From assembly GCA_023428905.1 (NCBI GenBank), contig JAEYWP010000022.1, forward strand, positions 310,001 to 374,000: DNA of 64,000 bases, written 5' to 3'. A model generated the notes under the pieces. The model made no database searches. It was not told the origin of the DNA and saw only the letters and a program-made list of their open reading frames with translations. Made by a program: the position numbers and the translations under genes. Positions 16,053 to 25,274 of this stretch are shown piece by piece (positions within the stretch are counted from its first letter, which is position 1; every line of letters begins with the position of its first letter). The DNA is from Verrucomicrobiota bacterium. GTDB lineage: Bacteria; Verrucomicrobiota; Verrucomicrobiia; Opitutales; Opitutaceae.

Positions 16053-17506
16053 GCGAGTTCCTCAACAACGGCCTCGGCCTGCTGGCCATTCATGGAGACA
16101 CGGAAGCGGCGGGTGGAGACGGACTTGCCTTCGATCTGCTTGCTGGCGGGAGCGGCCGGGGCGGCGGGCTTCTCGCCCTTCAACAGCTTGGCGGTCTCGA
16201 CCGGGAACATGGCGTGCATGACGGCTGTTTCGTCGTCGGTCGGCAGGCCCTTTTCCGCCAGCGTGGCCCGCAGCTTCGGCATGTGCGGGAGCGCGAGGTC
16301 GGCGGGACGCTCTTCGATCGGCCGCTGCCCGGTCTTTTTCACGATGACCTCCAAGAGGTGGGCGTCGATCGGCCCCGGCGGGCGGCCATACTTGCCCAGC
16401 GCCACGTCGATCGTGGGCTGCGCGAGGGTGTGCCAGCGGCCGAACTTCACGTTCAGCATCGCCTGGGTGCCGACGATCTGGGACGTCGGGGTCACCAGCG
16501 GAATCCAGCCGAGGCAGTGCCGGACGTAGGGAATTTCGCGGGCGACCTCTTCCCAGCGCCCACCCATGCCCTGCTCCTTCAACTGGTTACGGAAATTGGA
16601 AAGCATGCCGCCCGGGATCTGGAATTCCAGGGTATCCGGGTCGGTGCGTTCATTGGCCGGGCTGGTGAACTTCGACAGCTCGGCGTACACCTTTTCGAAG
16701 TGGGTCCGCAGGAGGCTGAGCTTGGCGGTATCGAAGCTTGGGCAGCGGGGGTGGCCGTCCAGCAGGGCAAGCATGCGGGCGGTGTCCGGCTGGCTGGTGC
16801 CGTTGGCGAAGGGGACGATCGAGGTCTCGATCGTGTCCACCCCGGCGTCGATCGCGGCCAGGTAGGCGGCGGCAGCAAGTCCCGCGGTGTCATGGCTGTG
16901 GATGACGATCGGAATGCCGACCTTGGCCTTGAGCTGCTTGACCAGGTCATAGGCGACCCGCGGTTTCAGCAAACCGGCCATGTCCTTGATCCCGATGGAG
17001 TGACAGCCGAGCTTTTCCAGCTCCACGCCCATGGCGACAAAGGCCTCAATGGTGTGGACCGGGCTGATCGTGTAGCAGATTTCGCCGCGGGCGTGGCCGC
17101 CGTACTTCCGAGTCGAGGCGATGGCGGTCAACAGGTTACGCGTGTCGTTGAGGGCGTCGAAAATGCGGAGCACCGTCATGCCCGCCTTGATCGTGGCACC
17201 CACAAAGGCGTCGACCACATCGTCCGGGAAGGGCGCGTACTGCACGATGTTCTGGCCGCGCAAGAGCATGATCTGCGGTGTCTTGGGTGCCACCTGCTTC
17301 AGGCTGCGGATCCGGTCGAACGGCTGTTCACCGAGGTAGCGCAGGCAGGAGTCGATGGTCGCTCCGCCCCAGGTCTCCAGGCCGGCAAAGCCCATCTCGT
17401 CCAGCACGGGCGCGGCGGCCAGCATCTGGGCGGTGGTCATCCGGGTTGCGGCTAAGCTCTGGTGGCCATCTCTCAGGACGGTGTTGTTGACGAGTACGGG
17501 TTTCAT
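16049..17506 (-). CDS. oadA: Carboxyltransferase subunit (oxaloacetate decarboxylase alpha / pyruvate carboxylase B type), no biotinyl domain
   Basis: A 485-residue protein with the TIM-barrel carboxyltransferase domain of PYC/OadA: TVLRDGHQSL (catalytic Asp), WGGATIDSCLRYL, the Lys in GIKDMAGLL expected to be carbamylated and bind metal, and IHSHDTAGL metal-binding His. The C-terminal conserved domain is present (ELPY-type TP..SQIVGTQAM). The family normally has about 590-620 residues and ends with a biotinyl domain carrying an MKM motif. Here the protein stops at an Ala/Pro linker plus RRFRVSMNGQQAEAVVEEL, the sequence that usually precedes that domain. The biotin carrier must therefore be a separate protein. 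The downstream small protein is translationally coupled. Decarboxylase and carboxylase directions cannot be told apart from sequence. Confidence 0.93.
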   Translation of the reverse strand: MKPVLVNNTVLRDGHQSLAATRMTTAQMLAAAPVLDEMGFAGLETWGGATIDSCLRYLGEQPFDRIRSLKQVAPKTPQIMLLRGQNIVQYAPFPDDVVDAFVGATIKAGMTVLRIFDALNDTRNLLTAIASTRKYGGHARGEICYTISPVHTIEAFVAMGVELEKLGCHSIGIKDMAGLLKPRVAYDLVKQLKAKVGIPIVIHSHDTAGLAAAAYLAAIDAGVDTIETSIVPFANGTSQPDTARMLALLDGHPRCPSFDTAKLSLLRTHFEKVYAELSKFTSPANERTDPDTLEFQIPGGMLSNFRNQLKEQGMGGRWEEVAREIPYVRHCLGWIPLVTPTSQIVGTQAMLNVKFGRWHTLAQPTIDVALGKYGRPPGPIDAHLLEVIVKKTGQRPIEERPADLALPHMPKLRATLAEKGLPTDDETAVMHAMFPVETAKLLKGEKPAAPAAPASKQIEGKSVSTRRFRVSMNGQQAEAVVEELA

Positions 17507-17697
17507 GAAGGTGGGTGGATAGGGTGGTGGGTATTACTAGATTGCCATAACCTGCGCCTTCCCACCGCGCATGGCTTTAGAAAACGTGCGCGTTTCTTGG
17601 CGGCTCCTCACCGCGTTTTATCGTCCTCCCGCGGCCAGGGTAGGGAAATCGCCTGACGCGCGAGGCAGGGATCGTTAGCCCAGCCGGGCCTTCCAAG

Positions 17698-17711
17698 AGG
17701 CGCATGCGCCT
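17698..17711. promoter_or_regulatory. Perfect 14-bp palindrome in divergent intergenic region
   Basis: AGGCGCATGCGCCT reads the same on both strands. It lies 79 bases before the HAMP-array kinase start and about 190 bases from the divergent carboxyltransferase start, in a 283-bp gap with no gene. It could be an operator for a dimeric regulator; no regulator gene adjoins it. Confidence 0.35.
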
Positions 17712-17789
17712 AATCAGAGTGTGCGCCATCCAGCTTCGGGACGCCGCCTGCGCCCCGGGACTCACCGTATCGTCAGCTCTCCCTTCCCC

Positions 17790-20700
17790 ATGCTCGACTC
17801 GTTCACACGGTCACGTCGCCTGAACAAAGTTCAACTTCGCGATGCCTTCGCCGAACTGCGCCGCGGCAATTTCGCGGTGTCTCTGGCCGACGGGCTGGAC
17901 GACATCGACGGGGAGATCGCCCGCGAATTCAACGAGGTGGTCTCCCTCAACCGCCAGCTGGCCCGCGAACTCGACCGCATCAGCCAGGTGGTCGGCAAGG
18001 AGGGACGCATCGCGCAGCGCGCCACCCTCGGTCCGGTCACCGGCGCCTGGCAGGACTCCATCGATTCGGTCAACACCCTGATCAACGACCTGGTGCACCC
18101 GACCAGCGAAACCGCACGCGTCATCGGCGCCGTCGCCAAGGGTGACCTTTCCCAGTCGATGGCGCTGGAGATCGACGGGCGGCCGCTCGAGGGCGAATTT
18201 CTACGCACTGCCAAGACCGTGAACACGATGGTGGAGCAGCTCTCCTCGTTCGCGGCGGAAGTGACCCGTGTGGCCCGCGAGGTCGGCACCGAGGGCAAAC
18301 TGGGCGGCCAGGCCGACGTGCCGGGTGTGGCCGGCACCTGGAAGGATCTGACCGACTCGGTGAACTCCATGGCCGGTAACCTGACCTCGCAGGTGCGCAA
18401 CATCGCCGCCGTGACGACGGCCGTGGCCAATGGCGACCTTTCCAAGAAGATCACCGTCGACGTGCGCGGCGAGATCCTGGAGCTGAAGGACACCATCAAC
18501 ACGATGGTGGACCAGCTGAACTCCTTCGCCTCCGAAGTGACGCGTGTGGCCCGCGAAGTCGGTACCGAAGGCAAGCTCGGCGGCCAGGCCGACGTGCGCG
18601 GAGTGGCCGGCACGTGGAAGGATCTGACCGACTCCGTCAACTCGATGGCCGGCAATCTCACCGGCCAGGTGCGTAACATCGCCGCCGTCACGACTGCGGT
18701 GGCCAACGGCGACCTTTCCAAAAAGATCACCGTCGACGTGAAGGGCGAGATCCTGGAGCTGAAGAACACCATCAACACGATGGTGGACCAGCTCTCCTCC
18801 TTCGCCGCGGAGGTGACGCGCGTAGCCCGCGAGGTCGGCACCGAAGGCAAACTGGGCGGCCAGGCTGACGTGCGCGGTGTGTCCGGCACGTGGAAGGACC
18901 TCACCGACTCGGTGAACTCGATGGCGGGCAATCTGACCTCACAGGTGCGCAATATCGCCGCGGTGACCACCGCGGTGGCAAACGGCGACCTTTCCAAGAA
19001 GATCACGGTCGACGTGAAGGGCGAGATCCTGGAGCTGAAGGACACCATCAACACGATGGTGGACCAGCTGAATTCCTTCGCCTCCGAGGTGACGCGCGTC
19101 GCCCGCGAAGTGGGCACGGAAGGCAAGCTCGGCGGCCAGGCCGTGGTGCGCGGCGTTTCCGGCACGTGGAAGGATCTGACGGACTCCGTCAACTTCATGG
19201 CGGGCAACCTGACCTCGCAGGTGCGCAACATCGCCGACGTGACCAAGGCCGTGGCCAATGGCGACTTGTCCAAAAAGATCACTGTCGATGTGAAGGGCGA
19301 GATCGCGGAGCTGAAGAACACCGTCAACACGATGGTGGACCAGCTCTCCTCCTTCGCCGCGGAAGTGACGCGTGTCGCCCGCGAGGTCGGTACCGAAGGC
19401 AAACTCGGCGGCCAGGCCGTGGTGCGCGGCGTCGCCGGCACCTGGAAGGACCTGACCGACTCGGTGAACTCGATGGCGGGCAACCTCACCGCCCAGGTGC
19501 GCAACATCGCCGACGTGACCAAGGCCGTGGCCAACGGCGACCTTTCCAAGAAAATCACCGTCGACGTGAAGGGCGAAATCCTGGAGCTGAAGAACACCGT
19601 CAACACGATGGTGGACCAGCTTTCCTCCTTTGCCGCGGAAGTGACCCGCGTGGCCCGCGAGGTGGGCACGGAAGGCAAACTCGGCGGCCAGGCCGTGGTG
19701 CGTGGCGTGGCCGGCACCTGGAAGGATCTGACCGACTCGGTGAACTCCATGGCGGGCAACCTCACCGCCCAGGTGCGTAACATCGCCGCGGTGACCACCG
19801 CAGTGGCGAATGGCGATTTGTCGAAGAAGATCACGGTCGACGTGAAGGGCGAGATCCTGGAGCTGAAGGACACCATCAACACGATGGTGGACCAGCTGAA
19901 CTCCTTCGCCTCCGAGGTGACGCGCGTCGCCCGCGAGGTCGGCACGGAAGGGAAGCTCGGCGGCCAGGCCGATGTGCGCGGTGTCTCTGGCACCTGGAAG
20001 GACCTGACCGACAATGTGAACTTCATGGCCGGCAATCTCACCGGCCAGGTGCGTAACATCGCCACGGTCACCACCGCGGTGGCGAACGGCGACTTGTCCA
20101 AAAAGATCACGGTCGACGTGAAGGGCGAGATCCTGGAATTGAAGGACACCATCAACACGATGGTGGACCAGCTGAACTCCTTCGCCTCCGAAGTGACACG
20201 CGTGGCCCGCGAGGTGGGCACGGAAGGCAAGCTCGGCGGCCAGGCGGTGGTGCGCGGTGTCTCCGGCACGTGGAAGGATCTGACCGACAATGTGAACTTC
20301 ATGGCCGGCAATCTCACCGGCCAGGTGCGCGGTATCGCCAAAGTGGTGACAGCGGTGGCGAATGGCGACCTCTCCAAGAAGCTGACGGTCGAGGCCAAGG
20401 GCGAAATCGCCGAGCTGGCCGACACGATCAACAACATGATCGACACCCTCGCGACCTTCGCCGCCCAAGTCACCACCGTGGCGCGCGAGGTCGGTGTCGA
20501 GGGCAAGCTCGGCGGCCAGGCGCTCGTCCCCGGCGCGGCCGGCACCTGGCGCGACCTGACGGACAACGTCAATCAGCTCGCCGCCAACCTGACCACCCAG
20601 GTGCGTGCGATCGCGGAGGTGGCCACGGCGGTGACCAAGGGTGACCTGACCCGCTCGATCAAGGTTGAGGCGTCCGGCGAAGTCGCGGCGCTGAAGGACA

Positions 20701-23507
20701 ACATCAACGAGATGATCCGCAACCTGAAGGACACCACGATCAAGAACAACGAGCAGGACTGGCTGAAGACCAACCTGGCGAAGTTCACCCGGATGCTCCA
20801 GGGCCAGAAGGACCTGCTCACCGTCGGCAAGCTGATCCTCTCCGAACTCGCCCCGGTGGTCTCGGCCCAGCAGGGCGTGTTTTACACCATGGACGTGTCC
20901 GGGCGGGAGCCGTTCCTGCGCCTCCTCGCCAGCTACGCCTTCCGGCGCCGCAAGCATTCAGTCAATGAATACAAGCTGGGCGAGTCGCTGGTCGGTCAGG
21001 CCGCGCTGGAGAAGGAGCGCATCCTTCTCACTAACGTTCCCGGGGACTACATCCAAATCTCGTCCGGCCTGGGCGAGGCCACGCCGCGCAACCTCATCGT
21101 CATGCCGGTGGTCTTCGAAGGCCAGGTGAAGGCCGTGATCGAGCTGGCCTCCTTTGACCAATTCAGCCCGACCCACCTGATCTTCCTCGACCAGCTGACC
21201 GAATCGATCGGCATCGTGCTCAACACCATCGAGGCGAACATGCGCACCGAGGACCTGCTGAAGCAGTCGCAGTCGCTCGCCAAGGAGCTGCAGAGCCAGC
21301 AGGAAGAGCTGCAGAAGACCAACCTCGAGCTGGAGGAGAAGGCCCGGCTTCTCGCCCACCAGAACGTCGAGGTGGAAAAGAAGAACATGGAGGTCGAGCA
21401 GGCCCGCCAGGCCCTCGAGGAAAAGGCCGCCCAGCTCGCCCTCACCTCGAAGTACAAGTCCGAGTTCCTCGCCAACATGTCGCACGAGCTGCGCACCCCG
21501 CTCAACTCGCTGCTTATCCTCTCCGACCAGCTCTGCGGCAACCGCGACGGCAACCTCTCCTCCAAGCAGGTCGAGTTCGCCAAGACCATCCACTCGTCCG
21601 GACAGGATCTGCTCCGCCTGATCAACGACATCCTCGACCTCGCCAAGATCGAGTCGGGCACCGTCACGGTCGAGGTCGGCGAGGTGAAGTTGAACGACCT
21701 GCGCGACTATGTGGAGCGCACCTTCCGCCCGATCGCCGAGCAAAAGAAGCTCGATTACGTGGTGCAGATCGCCGCCGGGTTGCCGCGCACGATGCGCACC
21801 GATTCCAAGCGCCTCCAGCAGATCATCAAGAACCTGCTCTCCAACGCCTTCAAATTCACTGAAAAGGGCATGGTCTCGCTGGTGATCGACATCGCCAACG
21901 GCGGGTGGAGCACGGACAACCCTGTCCTCGAAAAAGCCACCCAGGTGCTCGCCTTCAGCGTGCGCGACACCGGCATCGGCATCCCGCTGGACAAACAGCA
22001 GATCATCTTCGAGGCCTTCCAACAGGCCGATGGCTCGACCAACCGCAAATACGGCGGCACCGGCCTGGGCCTCGCCATCAGCCGCGAGATTGCGCGCTTG
22101 CTGGGCGGTGAGATTCGTCTCGTTTCGCACCCTGGACAGGGCAGCACCTTCACCCTCTTTGTCCCGGCCTCCTACCTCCGGGTGGAACCGGTTCGCAAGG
22201 AACCGGAACGAGCCGCCCCGGCCTACACGCCGGAGCCCGACGCCCAGGGGCGCCACCCCATCTTCGGCGTGGGCGAGGTCCCGCACCCCACCACCGCGGT
22301 CGAAGTGCAGGACGACCGCGACCTCATCGATGGCAGTGATCGCGTGCTCCTGATTGTGGAAGACGACCCCGCGTTCTCCTCCGTCATGCTCGACGCCGCC
22401 CATGAGCAGGGCTTTAAGGCGATCGTGGCCGGCCGCGGCTCGGAGGCACTGGACCTCGCACGCCGGCATCGGGTCGATGCCATCACCCTCGATATCCGCC
22501 TGCCCGACATGGATGGCTGGCGAGTGCTCAATCGCCTCAAGGACGACCCGGCCACCCGGCACATCCCGGTGCAGATCCTCTCGGCCGACGAAACCACCGA
22601 CCTCGGGCTGAAGAACGGCGCCCTCGCTCACGTGACCAAGCCGGTCCAGCCGGAGCGGCTCCAGGAAATGCTCACCGCCCTGAAGAACTTTGTCGCCCGG
22701 CCCGTGAAGAACCTCCTCGTGGTCGAGGACAATGAGCTCCAGCGCCAAAACACCGTGGAATTGATCGGCGGCCCGGGCGTGCACACCCTCGCGGTCGGCA
22801 CGGGCCGCGAAGGGCTCGAGGCGCTCGCCGGGCAGCCCTTCGACTGCGTTGTGCTCGACCTCGGTCTCCCCGACATGAGCGGCGCCGACTTCATCGAGGA
22901 GGTGCGCAAGTCCGGCTTCTCCAACCTCCCGATCGTGGTCCACACCGCCAAGGATCTCCATCGCGAGGAAGCCCAGGCGATCAAGCGCATGGCCCGCACC
23001 GTGATCCTGAAGGACGTGCAGTCGGCTGAGCGGCTCTTCGACGAGACCGCGCTCTTCCTCCACCGCCCGATCGATTCCCTGCCGGCGGAGAAGCGGAAGC
23101 TGGTGGAAAATCTCCACCGCAACGACGACGTCCTGGCCGGCCGCAAGGTCCTGATCGTGGACGACGACATGCGAAACATCTTCGCCATGACGTCGTTCCT
23201 CGAGCGCTACAACATGCAGATCGTCTCGACCGAAAGCGGCGCCGAGGCGATCGAGATGCTGAAGCAGGACGACGCGATCGATGTGGTCCTGATGGACATC
23301 ATGATGCCGGACCTGGACGGCTATGAAACCATGCGCCGTATCCGTTCGCTCGATGCCTTCGTGGCCCTGCCCATCATCGCCCTGACCGCCAAGGCGATGA
23401 AGGGCGACCGCGAGAAGTGCATCGAGGCCGGCGCTTCCGACTACATTGCCAAGCCGGTGGATACCGAACACCTGCTATCCCTCCTCCGAATCTGGCTCCA
23501 CCGTTGA
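17790..23507 (+). CDS. Soluble hybrid histidine kinase with nine-unit HAMP array, GAF and three receivers
   Basis: A 1905-residue protein without membrane spans. The ATG at 17790 opens the conserved N-terminus; a longer open frame upstream looks like leader. A diverged HAMP-like unit (about 1-147) precedes nine 92-residue units (148-975), each with AREVGTEGKLGGQA and NGDLSKKITV elements. Then come GAF (about 1005-1150), a coiled coil, HisKA with His1232 (SHELRTPLN), HATPase (IKNLLSNAFKF, DTGIGI, GGTGLGLAI) and three receivers with Asp1568, Asp1690 and Asp1836. The HAMP array and soluble layout resemble fungal group III (Nik1-type) osmosensing kinases, where the array controls kinase activity. 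The receivers suggest a branched or internally gated phosphorelay; there is no Hpt domain here. The next gene, another kinase, starts 26 bases later. Confidence 0.95.
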   Translation: MLDSFTRSRRLNKVQLRDAFAELRRGNFAVSLADGLDDIDGEIAREFNEVVSLNRQLARELDRISQVVGKEGRIAQRATLGPVTGAWQDSIDSVNTLINDLVHPTSETARVIGAVAKGDLSQSMALEIDGRPLEGEFLRTAKTVNTMVEQLSSFAAEVTRVAREVGTEGKLGGQADVPGVAGTWKDLTDSVNSMAGNLTSQVRNIAAVTTAVANGDLSKKITVDVRGEILELKDTINTMVDQLNSFASEVTRVAREVGTEGKLGGQADVRGVAGTWKDLTDSVNSMAGNLTGQVRNIAAVTTAVANGDLSKKITVDVKGEILELKNTINTMVDQLSSFAAEVTRVAREVGTEGKLGGQADVRGVSGTWKDLTDSVNSMAGNLTSQVRNIAAVTTAVANGDLSKKITVDVKGEILELKDTINTMVDQLNSFASEVTRVAREVGTEGKLGGQAVVRGVSGTWKDLTDSVNFMAGNLTSQVRNIADVTKAVANGDLSKKITVDVKGEIAELKNTVNTMVDQLSSFAAEVTRVAREVGTEGKLGGQAVVRGVAGTWKDLTDSVNSMAGNLTAQVRNIADVTKAVANGDLSKKITVDVKGEILELKNTVNTMVDQLSSFAAEVTRVAREVGTEGKLGGQAVVRGVAGTWKDLTDSVNSMAGNLTAQVRNIAAVTTAVANGDLSKKITVDVKGEILELKDTINTMVDQLNSFASEVTRVAREVGTEGKLGGQADVRGVSGTWKDLTDNVNFMAGNLTGQVRNIATVTTAVANGDLSKKITVDVKGEILELKDTINTMVDQLNSFASEVTRVAREVGTEGKLGGQAVVRGVSGTWKDLTDNVNFMAGNLTGQVRGIAKVVTAVANGDLSKKLTVEAKGEIAELADTINNMIDTLATFAAQVTTVAREVGVEGKLGGQALVPGAAGTWRDLTDNVNQLAANLTTQVRAIAEVATAVTKGDLTRSIKVEASGEVAALKDNINEMIRNLKDTTIKNNEQDWLKTNLAKFTRMLQGQKDLLTVGKLILSELAPVVSAQQGVFYTMDVSGREPFLRLLASYAFRRRKHSVNEYKLGESLVGQAALEKERILLTNVPGDYIQISSGLGEATPRNLIVMPVVFEGQVKAVIELASFDQFSPTHLIFLDQLTESIGIVLNTIEANMRTEDLLKQSQSLAKELQSQQEELQKTNLELEEKARLLAHQNVEVEKKNMEVEQARQALEEKAAQLALTSKYKSEFLANMSHELRTPLNSLLILSDQLCGNRDGNLSSKQVEFAKTIHSSGQDLLRLINDILDLAKIESGTVTVEVGEVKLNDLRDYVERTFRPIAEQKKLDYVVQIAAGLPRTMRTDSKRLQQIIKNLLSNAFKFTEKGMVSLVIDIANGGWSTDNPVLEKATQVLAFSVRDTGIGIPLDKQQIIFEAFQQADGSTNRKYGGTGLGLAISREIARLLGGEIRLVSHPGQGSTFTLFVPASYLRVEPVRKEPERAAPAYTPEPDAQGRHPIFGVGEVPHPTTAVEVQDDRDLIDGSDRVLLIVEDDPAFSSVMLDAAHEQGFKAIVAGRGSEALDLARRHRVDAITLDIRLPDMDGWRVLNRLKDDPATRHIPVQILSADETTDLGLKNGALAHVTKPVQPERLQEMLTALKNFVARPVKNLLVVEDNELQRQNTVELIGGPGVHTLAVGTGREGLEALAGQPFDCVVLDLGLPDMSGADFIEEVRKSGFSNLPIVVHTAKDLHREEAQAIKRMARTVILKDVQSAERLFDETALFLHRPIDSLPAEKRKLVENLHRNDDVLAGRKVLIVDDDMRNIFAMTSFLERYNMQIVSTESGAEAIEMLKQDDAIDVVLMDIMMPDLDGYETMRRIRSLDAFVALPIIALTAKAMKGDREKCIEAGASDYIAKPVDTEHLLSLLRIWLHR
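18231..20714 (+). repeat. Nine tandem 276-bp repeats encoding HAMP units
   Basis: Exactly nine in-frame units of 276 bp (92 codons) with no spacer. Units 1-8 are nearly identical at protein level, differing mainly at alternating positions (SSFAAE versus NSFASE, ADV versus AVV, SVNS versus NVNF). Units 8-9 diverge toward the GAF side. Synonymous differences between units are frequent, so protein sequence is conserved more strongly than DNA. Such an array is prone to unit gain and loss by recombination. Confidence 0.97.
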
Positions 23508-23533
23508 CCCACGGCGTGCCCGTGCTCCCACCC

Positions 23534-25198
23534 ATGATGGCCTCCACCAACAGCCGCTCGCCCGTCGACGCCACCGTGCCCGCAGCTGCCGCCGCCCCGC
23601 GGCTGGAGGCGGTGCCGGCGTTCGATCCCGCGGAGAAGATCAACATCCTGGTGGTGGATGATGCGCCGGACAAACTGCTCTCCCTTGAGACGGTTTTGGC
23701 CGATCTCAACCAGAACGTGGTCACGGCGACGTCCGGTACCGAGGCCCTGCGCAAGCTCCTCAAGCAGGAGTTTGCGGTCATCCTCCTAGACGTGAACATG
23801 CCGGGTATGGATGGGTTCGAGACTGCGGGGCTGATCCGGCAGCGCAAGAGCACCGCCCGCGTGCCGATCATCTTTGTCACCTCCTTCAGCACCGCGGACA
23901 CGGAGGTGTTCCGCGGCTATTCCCTGGGAGCGGTCGACTATCTCTTCACTCCGGTCGTGCCGGACGTGCTCCGTTCAAAGGTCAGCGTCTTCATCGAGCT
24001 CTCCAAGCAGCAGCGCGAACTGCAGCACCAGGCGGAACTGTTGCGGAAGCTGCAGGAGGAGCGCCACCAGCGCCAGATGGCGGAGGCGGCGGAACGGCTC
24101 GAGCGGGAGACGCAGCGCAACCGTTTCTTCACCCTCTCGATCGAACTGCTCGCGGTCGCGGATTTCCAGGGGCACCTCCTGCAGGTCAATCCCTCCTGGA
24201 ACGACGTGCTGGGATATTCCGCGGAGGAGTTGAGGTCGTTGCGCTGGACCGACCTGGTCCATGCGGAGGACCGCCCGGGCACCCTCGAGACCCTCTCCCA
24301 GGTGATGCGCGGGAGCGGCCCGGCCTACTTCGAAAACCGCGTGCACAGCCGGCAGGGCGGGTACCGCTGGCTGGGGTGGACGATCGCGGCGTTTGCGGAG
24401 GAGGAGCTCCTGTATGTGTTTGCCCGCGACATCACGGAGCGGATCGAGCGCGAGGCGGAAGTCCGCCACCTCAACGCCTCCCTTGAGAGGCATTCCACCG
24501 AACTGCAGGTGGCCAACCGCGAGCTGGAGGAGTTTTCGTATTCGATTTCTCATGACCTGCGCGGGCCGTTGCGGGCCATCACCGGCTACACCGAGATCCT
24601 GCGAACGGAGCATGCGTCCGCGCTGGAGGGCGAGGGCCTGCAGATGCTCGAAGCGGTTGAGCGCAACAGCACCTACCTCACGAAGCTGATCGACGATTTT
24701 CTCGCTTTCTTCCGTTTCGGGCGGACGCAGGTGAATGCGATGCCTTTCGACATGAAGGTCCTGGTGCAGGCTGCGATCGACGTGGTCCGGCCAGTCTCCG
24801 CCCGGCGTTCGATCGAGTTCAAGATCGGCGCGTTGCCGGTGGCCCACGGCGATCGCGCGATGGTGCGCCAGGTCCTGATCAACCTGCTCTCGAACGCAGT
24901 GAAGTTCACCGCCCCGGCGGAAAAAGCCTGCGTCGAGGTGGGCGCATTTGAGAAGGCCGGCGCCACGGTTTATTTCGTCCGGGACAACGGCGTGGGCTTC
25001 AACATGCGTTATTACGACAAGCTCTTCGGCGTTTTCCAGAGCCTGCACCGGGACGAGGGTTTCGACGGGACGGGCATCGGGCTCGCGCTGGTGCACAAGA
25101 TCGTGCGTCGGCACGGCGGTGAAATCTGGGCGGAGGGCAAGGTGAACGAGGGCGCCACCTTCTATTTCACTCTCGGCCGCCCCGACGACGCATCCTGA
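23534..25198 (+). CDS. Soluble REC-PAS-histidine kinase
   Basis: A 554-residue protein. The receiver comes first (about residues 35-150) with NILVVDDA, phospho-Asp in LLDVNMPGMDGFE and an atypical FTPV where KP usually occurs. A coiled-coil linker, a PAS domain (about 195-315, ending ARDITER), a phytochrome-type HisKA (EEFSYSISHDLRGPLRA) and HATPase (INLLSNAVKFT, DNGVGFN, FQSLHRDEGFDGTGIGLAL) follow. It is cytoplasmic. The ATG at 23534 is preferred, 26 bases after the stop of the HAMP-array kinase; earlier in-frame GTG codons exist. The N-terminal receiver makes it a possible downstream acceptor of phosphate from the preceding protein. Co-transcription is likely. Confidence 0.92.
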   Translation: MMASTNSRSPVDATVPAAAAAPRLEAVPAFDPAEKINILVVDDAPDKLLSLETVLADLNQNVVTATSGTEALRKLLKQEFAVILLDVNMPGMDGFETAGLIRQRKSTARVPIIFVTSFSTADTEVFRGYSLGAVDYLFTPVVPDVLRSKVSVFIELSKQQRELQHQAELLRKLQEERHQRQMAEAAERLERETQRNRFFTLSIELLAVADFQGHLLQVNPSWNDVLGYSAEELRSLRWTDLVHAEDRPGTLETLSQVMRGSGPAYFENRVHSRQGGYRWLGWTIAAFAEEELLYVFARDITERIEREAEVRHLNASLERHSTELQVANRELEEFSYSISHDLRGPLRAITGYTEILRTEHASALEGEGLQMLEAVERNSTYLTKLIDDFLAFFRFGRTQVNAMPFDMKVLVQAAIDVVRPVSARRSIEFKIGALPVAHGDRAMVRQVLINLLSNAVKFTAPAEKACVEVGAFEKAGATVYFVRDNGVGFNMRYYDKLFGVFQSLHRDEGFDGTGIGLALVHKIVRRHGGEIWAEGKVNEGATFYFTLGRPDDAS

Positions 25199-25274
25199 CT
25201 GGCGCAGCCCGTGGACGTCCCGCGCCTCCGGGAATTGAATTGCGGACACATGTCCGCAAGATCAGACAACGGCC

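Noticed and set aside
18231..20714. Tandem repeat considered as a CRISPR-like or satellite array
   Set aside because: Units are 276 bp, contiguous, in frame and coding; there are no spacers.
17831..20957. Very long open frames antisense to the HAMP repeats (over 900 and over 670 codons on the minus strand)
   Set aside because: They arise because a 276-bp unit free of reverse-strand stops is copied nine times. The sequences are repeats of codon-complement composition with no family resemblance, and the plus-strand frame has unmistakable kinase domains.
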